This document shows positions 25,600 to 33,609 of a stretch of DNA of 64,000 nt, one piece after another. Position 1 is the first letter of the stretch. Each line of letters opens with the position of its first letter. The notes beneath the pieces were generated by a model that worked only from the letters and a program-made list of their open reading frames with translations, did not search any database and was not told the origin of the DNA. Origin of the DNA: Bacillota bacterium (lineage in GTDB: Bacteria; Bacillota; Clostridia; Peptostreptococcales; Anaerovoracaceae); contig JAHZHL010000029.1 of assembly GCA_019420305.1 (NCBI GenBank), positions 215,590 to 279,589 of the forward strand, written 5' to 3'. The position numbers and the translations under genes are program-made.

Positions 25600-25626
25600 T
25601 TAGCACTCACTTAAAAAGAGTGCTAA
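25600..25626. promoter_or_regulatory. CIRCE element (HrcA operator)
   Basis: TTAGCACTC (25600-25608), a 9-bp spacer and GAGTGCTAA (25618-25626) match the CIRCE consensus exactly in both arms and in spacing. HrcA represses heat-shock genes at this site. In many Firmicutes clpB is under CtsR instead, so HrcA control of clpB is worth noting. Confidence 0.95.
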
Positions 25627-25693
25627 TAATTTCAGAAAGTTTTCATTTTCCGAGGATGTTTCGAGCTTCGCTGCTGTGAAGACGAAGAAAAAT

Positions 25694-25887
25694 GTCCAAA
25701 ATGAAATTTTTGAGGTATTTGGACACGTTTTGCCGGGACTGCATGTTTATGAATGTGTCCAGATCCATAAAAACAGAAGAAATGGACACGTTTTAGACGC
25801 GTTTCGCAGCTCGGTTTTTCTGGAGCAGCTAGAGCCATAGAAAAAAACGTGTCCAATTGGCTCAAAAAGCGAAAAAAGACACGTTTT
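25694..25887. repeat. cluster of GGACACGTTTT direct and inverted copies
   Basis: The motif occurs as GGACACGTTTT at 25721-25731 and 25784-25794, inverted as AAAACGTGTCC at 25844-25854, and shortened as GACACGTTTT at 25878-25887. Partial copies are TGTCC at 25694 and GTGTCC at 25755-25760. Adjacent copies can pair into successive hairpins. The rightmost pair forms the terminator of the DUF3842 gene; the others look like decayed duplicates of it. The 458-bp gap 25501-25958 holds nothing else beyond this cluster, the CIRCE and the clpB promoter. Confidence 0.65.
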
Positions 25888-25890
25888 AAA
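25840..25890 (-). terminator. intrinsic terminator after the DUF3842 gene
   Basis: On the minus strand AAAACGTGTC (25887-25878) pairs with GACACGTTTT (25853-25844), and a further TTT follows. It would end the leftward FmdE-PH-PH-DUF3842 transcript before the clpB promoter. Confidence 0.75.
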
Positions 25891-25958
25891 AAAACAGATT
25901 TATATAATTATACAAAACAAGGAATATAAACTCCTTCTTGCCTTTTAGAATCGAATGC

Positions 25959-26390
25959 CTAATAGCAGCTTCCACTTTCCGCGATCACATTCTTAATCAC
26001 GGAAACCGCATTATCAATATGCCTTCCCAGCGGTGCTTCTTCCACGCTGACAACATGGATTCCGCACCGATTCACAGGAAGCAGCACCTTTTCAGCGGAG
26101 CTCGTTCCAATGGCCGCCGCCATCGCCGGGGTCAGTTCTCCCATCATCGCGTTGGCGTTGAGAATTCCAATCACACCGGTCACAATGTCCACCTGCTTCA
26201 TGTTATGCACAATCGCGTTTTCTCCGGTAGCACCATCGTCCGCGCCGCCTTTCAGCATCTGTCCGGTTGCCACCGCGTTGGTTCCCAAGGCGATAATCCG
26301 CACTTTCCCCTTGGGGAATTCTGTTCGCAGCCGCTCTACGATGGATTTTCCAATACCTCCCCCTTGTCCGTCTACTACTGCAATGATCAT
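25959..26390 (-). CDS. DUF3842 family protein
   Basis: A 143-residue protein with an N-terminal IIAVVDGQGGGIGKSIVERL, which looks like a small Rossmann-type nucleotide loop, followed by ALGTNAVATGQMLKGGADDGATGENAI. This agrees with the DUF3842 family of Clostridia, whose function is not known. The C-terminal RCGIHVVSVEEAPLGRHIDNAV is also typical. It starts 27 bp after the larger PH-domain gene and is last in that operon. Binding of a nucleotide or phosphorylated ligand is a guess from the glycine-rich loop. Confidence 0.8.
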   Translation of the reverse strand: MIIAVVDGQGGGIGKSIVERLRTEFPKGKVRIIALGTNAVATGQMLKGGADDGATGENAIVHNMKQVDIVTGVIGILNANAMMGELTPAMAAAIGTSSAEKVLLPVNRCGIHVVSVEEAPLGRHIDNAVSVIKNVIAESGSCY

Positions 26391-26416
26391 GATTTTCTCC
26401 TCTCAACATTTAAACT

Positions 26417-27886
26417 TTAATAAACCAGCTTTTCCCTGGCGTTTTCAAATACTTCCAGTCCCAGATTTCGCACTTTATGATTCGCAACTTCCTTTGGGGC
26501 CAGAATACCAACACCGATATCGGTGAGTCTCCTTTTTCTCCGCTTTCTCAGTGACGCCGTTTCTTCGATCGTTTCCACCTTGTCCGTCTTTAGCAGGACC
26601 ATCTTTTTCGTATAGCCACCTCCAATAAGAAGAAAGCTTTTTTCCCCGGCAGCAAGGGCGGTATTTTTAAATTCAAGGACTACTGAGCCCGCTGCTGCCA
26701 GTAAAACCAAAGTTCCCAGCCCTTTCAGACCTGCTGTCACTGCCGGATATGGCACCGGAACAAGCCACATGGCAAAAAAGAATACTGCGGCAAAGAAAAA
26801 CCTCGGGCACAGAAAAAACCATAGAAAAGCTCTGGGCCGCGCCTTCACCGGCTCCTGCGTGTCCTGAAATTCCGGCAGAAAGCGCTCTAGAAAATCCGAA
26901 AGTTTTTCCCGCCTGAGAATCGGATAAAGGAGCGCGATTTCCTTCTCGTCATTTTCATCCGATCCTCCGTATCCCGCCGCGAATACTTCCACAGTTCCCC
27001 GCCGGAGCAGCCTCATAACAAAAGGCTGGTTATAGGAAATACCGCTGATTTTTTCTTTCATTAATGTATAGGTTCTGCGGGTAAGCAGTCCGTATTCAAT
27101 AAAGAGAGATTCTTCTCTGTCCGTAACCCGAAATCCGTAATATTTCACCATAGTCAGGAGAACACTGACTATGACACTGATCAGGTACAGCGCCGTGAGC
27201 AGAATGAAAACCAGCAGCGGTACAGACAATTTCATCAGACTTGCCTGCAGCACCTGGTCTCCGTCAATATGCGCCCTGGTAAAAATCTTGTCTAAAATGC
27301 CGACAGCCGCGCTCCCATAAGCGATCATCTGAACCGCGATCAAAATCTGGGAGCGTGAGAGACCCATCAGAACCAGTTCTCCTGGGGAAGCCATAACCGT
27401 ATTGCCGCTGATTTCCTCAGAGATGCGCTCCTCTCTAAGATCCTGTTGTCGCGCCAACAGCAACTTTTTTACAAAAATCGCGTCCTTTCCGTTCAGTACC
27501 ATTTTCACCTGGCCGGAATCTCCGCTGCCGATGCTACTGTTTGTATCCACATGAACGGCGTAAACACCTGCCATTTGAAAAATCAGAGACTGGGTGAAAT
27601 CAACAGTTGTAATGTTGGCCAGAGGAAGTTCCCGTCTTTTCTTCTGAAACAGTCCGGACTCTATAATCAATCGTTCCCCGTCAATGCTGTATCTGGTAGT
27701 CAAATACTGGATCAGGCGCAAAACCGGCGCGATCAGAACCAATACCACAAGATTTCCATTTTCCAGCAAAAGCTGAAAATCCCCCAAAAACAGACATAGG
27801 ACAAGCGCCGCGAGCAGCAGACCGAAATCACGGAAAAACCGTTCAAAAATCGCCATCACATGTCCGCGTCTTGGACCAAACTTCAT
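26417..27886 (-). CDS. bacterial PH-domain membrane protein (YdbT-like)
   Basis: A 489-residue membrane protein with three bacterial PH (bPH_2, formerly DUF304) domains separated by paired hydrophobic helices. The PH repeats begin near TRYSIDGERLIIESGLFQKKRRELPLANITTVD, GFRVTDREESLFIEYGLLTRRTYTLMKEKISGI and in the C-terminal half. It resembles Bacillus YdbT, whose gene also follows ydbS. In Bacillus these proteins have been linked to resistance to certain membrane-active peptides, but here the role is open. Its ATG overlaps the stop of the smaller PH gene (ATGA), so the two are translationally coupled. Confidence 0.88.
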   Translation of the reverse strand: MKFGPRRGHVMAIFERFFRDFGLLLAALVLCLFLGDFQLLLENGNLVVLVLIAPVLRLIQYLTTRYSIDGERLIIESGLFQKKRRELPLANITTVDFTQSLIFQMAGVYAVHVDTNSSIGSGDSGQVKMVLNGKDAIFVKKLLLARQQDLREERISEEISGNTVMASPGELVLMGLSRSQILIAVQMIAYGSAAVGILDKIFTRAHIDGDQVLQASLMKLSVPLLVFILLTALYLISVIVSVLLTMVKYYGFRVTDREESLFIEYGLLTRRTYTLMKEKISGISYNQPFVMRLLRRGTVEVFAAGYGGSDENDEKEIALLYPILRREKLSDFLERFLPEFQDTQEPVKARPRAFLWFFLCPRFFFAAVFFFAMWLVPVPYPAVTAGLKGLGTLVLLAAAGSVVLEFKNTALAAGEKSFLLIGGGYTKKMVLLKTDKVETIEETASLRKRRKRRLTDIGVGILAPKEVANHKVRNLGLEVFENAREKLVY

Positions 27887-28380
27887 CGCGGCTCCTCCAT
27901 TTCTCTCCTGCTGAGCCGTGTATACAGCTTTGCCTTCAGATTTTCCGAAATTTCATCTGCAGTTTTCTTGGAAAGACATTCAATCTCAAAGCTTCCGCTT
28001 GCCAGAGACAGCTCCACATCATAAAGCCCCAGCTTCCGGTTTACCGGTCCCTGACTCACTGTGATATGCTGGATGCGGATAATCGGGATAATGGTGTTCG
28101 TAATAAAAAACAGTCCATGTCGAATATCCACTTTATCTTCCGTGATGTAATATCCCCACTGGCGGTACTCGATCTGTGGGTATAGAAAAAGCCCGACGAG
28201 CTTGTACACGGTTAACATTCCCAAAATGAAATACGCGATCCAGCGGTAGGGCTCCGCTTCACGCCAGAAGGAAAGACCTACCGCGATTCCCGCAAAAATC
28301 AGCAGCATTACTGCCAGAGAGATCAGTCTTCCGATCCGCCAGCTTGTAATCGCCTTTTTATCCAGTTTTTTATATTCCAT
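27883..28380 (-). CDS. bacterial PH-domain membrane protein (YdbS-like)
   Basis: A 165-residue protein with two N-terminal transmembrane helices (about 15-70) and one bPH_2 domain: QWGYYITEDKVDIRHGLFFITNTIIPIIRIQHITVSQGP. This is the YdbS layout. It forms an operon pair with the larger YdbT-like protein and probably a complex in the membrane. The gene starts 7 bp after the FmdE-family stop. Confidence 0.88.
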   Translation of the reverse strand: MEYKKLDKKAITSWRIGRLISLAVMLLIFAGIAVGLSFWREAEPYRWIAYFILGMLTVYKLVGLFLYPQIEYRQWGYYITEDKVDIRHGLFFITNTIIPIIRIQHITVSQGPVNRKLGLYDVELSLASGSFEIECLSKKTADEISENLKAKLYTRLSRREMEEPR

Positions 28381-28386
28381 TCCTGC

Positions 28387-28914
28387 CTACCATCCCCTGC
28401 TGTAATCGTGGAAACATTCCAGGCAGACCTTTTTTCCCTCCTGAATCCGGATTTTCGTCTCCGGCGCGCCTTCCCCGCAGACCTCGCAGATGATGGTTTC
28501 CAGGCTGCGCGCCCTTTCCGGAAGCTCGTACCGGGTTTCTGTCACATCGAAGATCTCCTCCAGGGGTCCATTGAGAACAAATTCAATATAGTCTTTTCCT
28601 TTTCTGCCTCCCGGCTTTTTCGGCTTGGCGATCAGGCGGAAACTCTCGCCTGTCGTCCGGTTGTAAAAGTTAAACGCCATCTTTCCCGTTCCATAATAAA
28701 TCAGATTCCCTTTCCCCAGAGTGCAGCCCAAAATCGCCTGCACCGCGTCCACCCCGCAGGCGTCGTTTTCCGTTACACAGACCAGATCCTCATCCTCGGA
28801 AAAGGTGATTCCCAGACGGTCGATGGCTTCCATACACGCCCGGACTCCCAGGGCAATTCCTCCGCATTCGTGGCCGTGAAAGGAAACCGCTTTTTTCCAT
28901 AATGTATCGCTCAT
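28387..28914 (-). CDS. FmdE-family protein with C-terminal zinc finger
   Basis: A 175-residue protein. The N-terminal FmdE domain has SFHGHECGGIALGVRA (H13, H15, C17) and NDACGVDAVQ (C53), the conserved metal-binding set of the family. The C-terminal part has ICEVCGEGAPE and VCLECF, a four-cysteine zinc ribbon. FmdE was named as subunit E of formylmethanofuran dehydrogenase, but members are common in Clostridia without methanogenesis and are sometimes linked to molybdenum metabolism. No molybdopterin genes are nearby, so the role stays open. It is the first gene of its operon, behind a promoter at 28986-29014. Confidence 0.85.
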   Translation of the reverse strand: MSDTLWKKAVSFHGHECGGIALGVRACMEAIDRLGITFSEDEDLVCVTENDACGVDAVQAILGCTLGKGNLIYYGTGKMAFNFYNRTTGESFRLIAKPKKPGGRKGKDYIEFVLNGPLEEIFDVTETRYELPERARSLETIICEVCGEGAPETKIRIQEGKKVCLECFHDYSRGW

Positions 28915-28985
28915 GTTTCTCCCTCTTTTCTCGCCGCGTCCGGCTCCCGTTCTGACAGGCGCCGCCGCAGATCCGATATAAACTT

Positions 28986-29014
28986 ATTATACTTTCTTTC
29001 TCCCTGTTTGTCAT
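28986..29014 (-). promoter_or_regulatory. sigma-A promoter of the FmdE-PH operon
   Basis: On the minus strand ATGACA (29014-29009), a 17-bp spacer and a perfect TATAAT (28991-28986) lie 72 bp before the FmdE start. Confidence 0.75.
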
Positions 29015-29065
29015 TGGTTTTCCGTTTTTATCAAAATGTGCGCAAGTTTCCGCATTAAGTCAGAT

Positions 29066-29250
29066 TGTACACAGTCCATGGACGAGCGATTGGGTACTTC
29101 CACGGAAATCGTTGTCTTATTTTGTCAAATAGCGTCGAAACACAAATATTTAATCATAAAACCGAATAAGTATTTGTCTGACAGCTTCCGGACTCTGCTC
29201 CCGGGCGCCTTCAATGTGTACAAACTGTACACGCCAAAATACCTGTACAC
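29066..29250. promoter_or_regulatory. cluster of TGTACAC boxes, possible operator
   Basis: GTGTACA-AAC-TGTACAC at 29216-29232 is a perfect inverted repeat with a 3-bp spacer. Further TGTACAC boxes lie at 29066-29072 and 29244-29250. They sit in the 485-bp gap (28915-29399) upstream of the promoter at 29341 and of the FmdE operon promoter. I see no gene or other recognised element in this gap. Repeated half-sites suggest cooperative binding of a dimeric regulator. Confidence 0.45.
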
Positions 29251-29340
29251 AATTTTACTGACTTTCTCAAAGAAGCATTCGCTTCCCACGGAAATTTTAT
29301 GCAGACGGAAAAGAAAACACCTTTATTTGTAAATTTTTGG

Positions 29341-29368
29341 TTGTATTTTTTTGTAAATATTGTATAAT
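29341..29368 (+). promoter_or_regulatory. sigma-A promoter of the nuclease-like gene
   Basis: TTGTAT (29341-29346), a 16-bp spacer and a perfect TATAAT (29363-29368) precede an AGGAGGT site at 29386-29392 and the ATG at 29400. Confidence 0.75.
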
Positions 29369-29399
29369 AAATGAAAATTATAAAAAGGAGGTTCCTCAA

Positions 29400-30191
29400 A
29401 TGCACAATGCGAATGAATTTTTACACGAATTGTTAAGACGCTATCACCAGATGGAAAAAGAGCAGAGAAAAGAACTGGAAACGCTCCCTGAAGGACAGTT
29501 AACGATTCGCAGCAGTCAGGGCCGCGTGAACTATGTACAGCTGATTCCCGCCTCCCCCGGGGAAAAGCGCATTCGCCGGGGCATTACCAACAATCCGCCG
29601 CTGCTCCGATCCCTGGCAAGGAAAAAATATCTGCAGCGTTCCCTTGCGATTCTGGAAACGAATATCCCCGCTTTAGAAGCGCTTTTACATGTACATCAGG
29701 AACCGACTCCGGACGCCATCCTCCGCCAGCTTCCCCATTCCCTGCAGGCCCTTCCCCCGGAATTTTTTCTTCCGGAACAGCGCCAAAAAAATCAGTGGGC
29801 GACAGCGGAGTACGAAAAGGATCCGAGCCGACCGGAGCAAAAGTCACATGTTACTTCCCGCGGACTGCGCGTCCGCTCAAAATCGGAGGCCATTATCGCG
29901 GAGCATCTGGATGCCCATGGCATTCCCTACCGTTATGAACAGGTTCTCTATATCGAAAACCGCCGTTTCAGCCCGGACTTTACAATCTGGAGACCCGATG
30001 GGCTGATTTTCTGGGAGCATTGCGGCCTTGTAAACGATTCCTCCTACATGAAACATCATAAATGGAAGCTTTCCATGTACGAACGCGCGGGTATTGTTCC
30101 CTGGAAAAACCTGATTGTTACATATGATGATGATTTCGGGAATCTGAATATCGCGAGGATTGAATCGGAAATCACAACCCGCCTTTTATAA
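29400..30191 (+). CDS. uncharacterised protein with PD-(D/E)XK-like C-terminus
   Basis: A 263-residue protein of no family I can name. The first half is helical and basic (LLRRYHQMEKEQRKELE..., LARKKYLQRSLAIL). The second half has RSKSEAIIAEHLDAHGIPYRYEQVLYIENRRFSPDFTI..GLIFWEHCG. The Glu in SKSE, the Asp in SPDF and the Glu in WEHCG follow in the order and spacing of a PD-(D/E)XK nuclease core, as in Vsr-like endonucleases. A frame extends back to 29337, but the ATG at 29400 follows AGGAGGT. It stands alone behind its own promoter. A DNA- or RNA-cleaving role is inferred from those three acidic positions only. Confidence 0.7.
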   Translation: MHNANEFLHELLRRYHQMEKEQRKELETLPEGQLTIRSSQGRVNYVQLIPASPGEKRIRRGITNNPPLLRSLARKKYLQRSLAILETNIPALEALLHVHQEPTPDAILRQLPHSLQALPPEFFLPEQRQKNQWATAEYEKDPSRPEQKSHVTSRGLRVRSKSEAIIAEHLDAHGIPYRYEQVLYIENRRFSPDFTIWRPDGLIFWEHCGLVNDSSYMKHHKWKLSMYERAGIVPWKNLIVTYDDDFGNLNIARIESEITTRLL

Positions 30192-30246
30192 TGGTATTCC
30201 TCCGGCATTTTCTATGATAAACTATCCATAAAAGGAGGTCTTTTCC

Positions 30247-31602
30247 ATGGAACAATCAATTTTTAACAAAACAGAAGGCGACATTAACCTTACAGAAGAA
30301 CGCGCCAGATGGCAGGAAACCTTTCTGAGTCCCCGCGCAAAGGAACTGCTGGAAGAGGACAGCCGTTATTTTCTTCATCAGGCCCTTTCCACGCCATGCC
30401 TGGACCCGATTGCGGGAGCGGAAGGAATTTATCTGATCGATGAGGACGGCAGAAAGATTATGGATTTTCACGGCAACAGCGTACATCAGCTGGGGTACCA
30501 TCACCCCGCCCTTGTCCGCGCCCTGCAGGATCAGCTTTCCCGGCTTTCCTTTTCGCCCCGCCGTTACTCCAACCGTACTGCCACGGCTCTGGCGAAAAAG
30601 CTGTGCGGCCTGATGCCCGGGGGAACAGGCTGGAAGGTTCTCTTCACCCCCAGCGGCGCGGCATCCAACAGCATTGCGCTGAAGTTGGCCAGAAGAGTCA
30701 CCGGAAAGTATAAAACCATATCTCTCTGGGATTCGTTCCACGGAGCGAACCTGGACACCATTTCCATCGGAGGGGAAGCCCACTTCCGCAGCGGAATCGG
30801 CCCGCTTCTTCCCGGCTGCTGCCATGTATTTCCCTACAATTCCTATCGCTGCATATTCGGCGACTGTGCGGGCTGCGGGCTGAAATGCGTGGATTATCTG
30901 GAATATGTCTGCCGCTGTGAAGGCGATATCGGAGCGATCATTATGGAGCCGATCCGCTGTACGGATGTACAGATTCCTCCCCGAGAGTATTACCGGAGAA
31001 TTCGCAGGATCTGCGATGATTACGGAATCCTGCTGATCTTCGATGAGATCCCGACGGCTTTCGGCCGGACCGGAACCATGTTCGCCTTTGAAAACTATGA
31101 TATTGAGCCGGATATCCTCGTTACCGGCAAAGGGCTGGGCGGCAGCCTTTATCCGATTTCCGCGATAATCGCCAAAGAAAGCCTTGATGTGTGCCAGGAT
31201 ATCTCCCTCGGGCACTATACCCATGAAAAAAGCCCTCTGGGCTGCGCCGTCGGCTTGGCGCTCCTTGAATATATCGAGCAGGAGCATCTCCTGGAGCATG
31301 TAGCGGATCTGAACGCGCTCATGGAAAGGCGCGCGGAAAAAATGAAAGCCTCCCTTCCCGCGGTGGGAGATGTGCGCCTGATCGGAGCGCTACTGGGAAT
31401 TGAGCTGGTTCGGGATCGCGAAACCAGAGAAAAGGCTGTCGATGAGGCGGAAAAGATCCTCTACCGCTGTCTGGAACAGGGACTGAGCTTTAAAATCTCT
31501 CAGGGCAACGTGCTGACCCTGGCTCCGCCTCTGATTATTTCAGAAGTAGAGCTTTTTCACGCCCTGGATATTGTGGAAGAAGCAATCAGGAGTCTGACCT
31601 GA
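30247..31602 (+). CDS. class III PLP enzyme, PbfA-like
   Basis: A 451-residue fold-type I PLP enzyme. D266 (IFDEIPTAFGRTG) and K295 (VTGKGLGGSLYP) are the cofactor residues. The N-terminal EGDINLTEERARWQ, EEDSRYFLHQALSTPCLDPIAGAEGIYL and DFHGNSVHQLGYHHP resemble, from memory, the PbfA type, (R)-1-hydroxy-2-aminoethylphosphonate ammonia-lyase, and related class III enzymes labelled aspartate aminotransferase family. No phosphonate genes are nearby, so the substrate is uncertain. A cysteine-rich insert (C191-C224, eight Cys) might bind metal. The start follows AGGAGG. Its last 17 bases overlap the convergent bioA end. Confidence 0.8.
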   Translation: MEQSIFNKTEGDINLTEERARWQETFLSPRAKELLEEDSRYFLHQALSTPCLDPIAGAEGIYLIDEDGRKIMDFHGNSVHQLGYHHPALVRALQDQLSRLSFSPRRYSNRTATALAKKLCGLMPGGTGWKVLFTPSGAASNSIALKLARRVTGKYKTISLWDSFHGANLDTISIGGEAHFRSGIGPLLPGCCHVFPYNSYRCIFGDCAGCGLKCVDYLEYVCRCEGDIGAIIMEPIRCTDVQIPPREYYRRIRRICDDYGILLIFDEIPTAFGRTGTMFAFENYDIEPDILVTGKGLGGSLYPISAIIAKESLDVCQDISLGHYTHEKSPLGCAVGLALLEYIEQEHLLEHVADLNALMERRAEKMKASLPAVGDVRLIGALLGIELVRDRETREKAVDEAEKILYRCLEQGLSFKISQGNVLTLAPPLIISEVELFHALDIVEEAIRSLT

Positions 31603-32923
31603 TCCGATTCCCCAGCACCGCTTCGATGCTGGCTCTGCATATCTCTACGGCTTTATCAATTTCCCGCTTTGTCATTGTAAGAGGCGGATTGAAATAGGGG
31701 ATGTCTCCGATGGGGCGTAGCAGCAGTCCCCGCCGGATGGCTTCCCGTCCAATCCGCCAGCCGATTCGCGCTCGGGGCTCAAAAGGCGTTTTCCGCTGCC
31801 GATCGGCGGTCAGTTCAATGGCGTTAATCAAACCAATGCTGCGGATTTCCCCTACATTTGGATGCCCTTCCAGAGCCTGCCGCAGGACGCGGTTCAGATA
31901 ATCGCTTTCCATCCGTTCCAGAATCTGCTCTTCTTCAAATATTCTGAGCACTTCCACACCTGCCGCGCAGGCCATAGGATGTCCGCCGTAGGTTGTGCTG
32001 TGGAGAAAGGCTCTTCCCTCGCTGTAATCCCCGTAGAATCCGTCATAGATACGCTTTGTCGTAACGGTAATCGCCATCGGAAGATACCCTCCCGTCAGGC
32101 CTTTGGAAAGACACATAAAGTCCGGGGATATTCCCGCGTGCTCGCAGGCAAACAATTTCCCTGTGCGCCCGAAGCCTGCCGCAATCTCATCAGCGATCAG
32201 ATGCACATCATAAGCGTCGCACAGCGCTCTTATCTTTTTCAGGTATTTGGGGGAATAGATCCGCATTCCCGCCGCGCCCTGGAGAATCGGCTCCAGAAGA
32301 AAAGCGGCGGCTTCTTTTCCGTACTTAGCAAAGGCTTTTTCCGCGATCTTCGCGCACTCCGCTGTGCAGGACTCCCGCTGTTTTCCATACGGACACCGCC
32401 AGCAGTCCGGTCCTTTTACATGAACCGTCTCCGCAAGGAGCGGCCGGAACATCTCCGAATACCGATCCATGCCGCCCGCTGCCAGAGCCCCCAGAGTTTC
32501 GCCGTGATACCCTCCGTCCAACGTCAGAAACCTCTGCTTTTCCGGCTTTCCGTTCTGATGATGATACTGGAAACTCATTTTCATGGCAACCTCCACCGCG
32601 CTGGAGCCGTTATCCACGAAATAAAATTTTTCCAGTCCTTCCGGGAGCACCGCAGTCAGTCTTTCACACAGTTCTTCCGCGGGCCGGTGGGTAAAACCCG
32701 CGAAAATGGTATGCTCCATTTTTTTCAGCTGCCTTTCCACCGCCCTGTTGAGGCGGGGATTTCCATGTCCCAGAAGGTTGCACCACCAGGAACTGATTAC
32801 GTCCATGTACGCGTTTCCCGCCTCGTCGTAAATATAAATGCCTTCCGCCCTGTCTGCCATAATCAGCGGAAAGATTTCGTGATCCTTCATCTGTGTGCAT
32901 GGATGCCAGATATAGTCCTTCAT
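31586..32923 (-). CDS. bioA: adenosylmethionine-8-amino-7-oxononanoate aminotransferase
   Basis: A 445-residue class III aminotransferase for biotin synthesis. It transfers the amino group of S-adenosylmethionine to 7-keto-8-aminopelargonate. IWHPCTQMKDHE (5-16) and SSWWCNLLGHGNP (44-56) are BioA signatures for substrate binding. D245 (IADEIAAGFGRTG) and K274 (CLSKGLTGGYLP) bind PLP. A cysteine insert, CWRCPYGKQRESCTAEC (174-190), is present. It is last in bioY-bioB-bioD-bioA, 11 bp after bioD, and its 3' end overlaps the convergent PbfA-like gene by 17 bp. Confidence 0.96.
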   Translation of the reverse strand: MKDYIWHPCTQMKDHEIFPLIMADRAEGIYIYDEAGNAYMDVISSWWCNLLGHGNPRLNRAVERQLKKMEHTIFAGFTHRPAEELCERLTAVLPEGLEKFYFVDNGSSAVEVAMKMSFQYHHQNGKPEKQRFLTLDGGYHGETLGALAAGGMDRYSEMFRPLLAETVHVKGPDCWRCPYGKQRESCTAECAKIAEKAFAKYGKEAAAFLLEPILQGAAGMRIYSPKYLKKIRALCDAYDVHLIADEIAAGFGRTGKLFACEHAGISPDFMCLSKGLTGGYLPMAITVTTKRIYDGFYGDYSEGRAFLHSTTYGGHPMACAAGVEVLRIFEEEQILERMESDYLNRVLRQALEGHPNVGEIRSIGLINAIELTADRQRKTPFEPRARIGWRIGREAIRRGLLLRPIGDIPYFNPPLTMTKREIDKAVEICRASIEAVLGNRIRSDS

Positions 32924-32934
32924 TGTTTTCCTCC

Positions 32935-33609
32935 TTATCGGTACAACGCGGCCAGCCTTTCCGGCTCTATTTCCAGATCCCGCGCGTTTTCTTCCGCGCA
33001 GGCGATAACCGGAACTCCGGTATATTCCTCTATAAACCGCAAGTTATCCTCTTCCATAGCGTTTCCTTTGTGAAACCGGTTGAGGATCACTCCTTTTACT
33101 TCCATCTCTCTGCTCCGCGCGTACTCGATGGTCAAAATCGTATGATTAATGGTTCCCAGCTCCGCGGGCGCGACAATCAGAATGGGGCAGTCCAGAGCCT
33201 TTATGATATCTTCCATCATCAGAAGATTCCTGCGGACTGGGCAGAGGATTCCCCCGCTCCCTTCCGCCGTCACATAGTCAAAGATTCCGCAAATCCGCTG
33301 AAAATCCGCTTTCACCTTGGAAAGCTCCACCGGATTGCCCTCCAGCTCCGCTGCCAGATGCGGGGAAACAGCCGTTTCATAAATATAGGACACCAGTTCC
33401 GCCGCCGCGTGCTCCAACCCCGCCTGACGCTTTACATACTCCGCGTCTCCCGGAATCAGACGCGTGCCCCGCCGCTTGGCGCCGCTCAGAGCCGCCTTGT
33501 AATATCCCGCGTTCCGTCCTGCCTGACGCAGTTTTTTGACAAGCAGCGCCGTAAGATAGGTTTTTCCCACGTCCGTGCCGGTCGCGGTTATAAAGAGCTT
33601 CTTCGTCAT
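32935..33609 (-). CDS. bioD: dethiobiotin synthetase
   Basis: A 224-residue P-loop enzyme of usual BioD length. GTDVGKT (11-17) is Walker A in the BioD-specific form. YKAALSGAKRRGTRLIPGD follows, where most BioD proteins read KPVQTG, so the diaminopelargonate loop is somewhat divergent. TAEGSGGILCPVRRN and VAPAELGTINHTILT are typical. It forms the ureido ring of dethiobiotin from 7,8-diaminopelargonate, CO2 and ATP. Its ATG overlaps the bioB stop (ATGA). Confidence 0.95.
   Translation of the reverse strand: MTKKLFITATGTDVGKTYLTALLVKKLRQAGRNAGYYKAALSGAKRRGTRLIPGDAEYVKRQAGLEHAAAELVSYIYETAVSPHLAAELEGNPVELSKVKADFQRICGIFDYVTAEGSGGILCPVRRNLLMMEDIIKALDCPILIVAPAELGTINHTILTIEYARSREMEVKGVILNRFHKGNAMEEDNLRFIEEYTGVPVIACAEENARDLEIEPERLAALYR

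Noticed and set aside
25632..25865. 77-residue open frame on the minus strand
   Set aside because: It runs through the GGACACGTTTT repeat cluster and terminator, and its start lacks a ribosome binding site.
25694..25887. Possible CRISPR array
   Set aside because: The repeated unit is only 10-11 bp, occurs in both orientations and at uneven spacing, and there are no cas genes.
28387..28914. Subunit of a formylmethanofuran dehydrogenase
   Set aside because: Only the FmdE domain is present; no other fmd/fwd subunits or molybdopterin genes lie nearby, so the methanogenic role is not supported.
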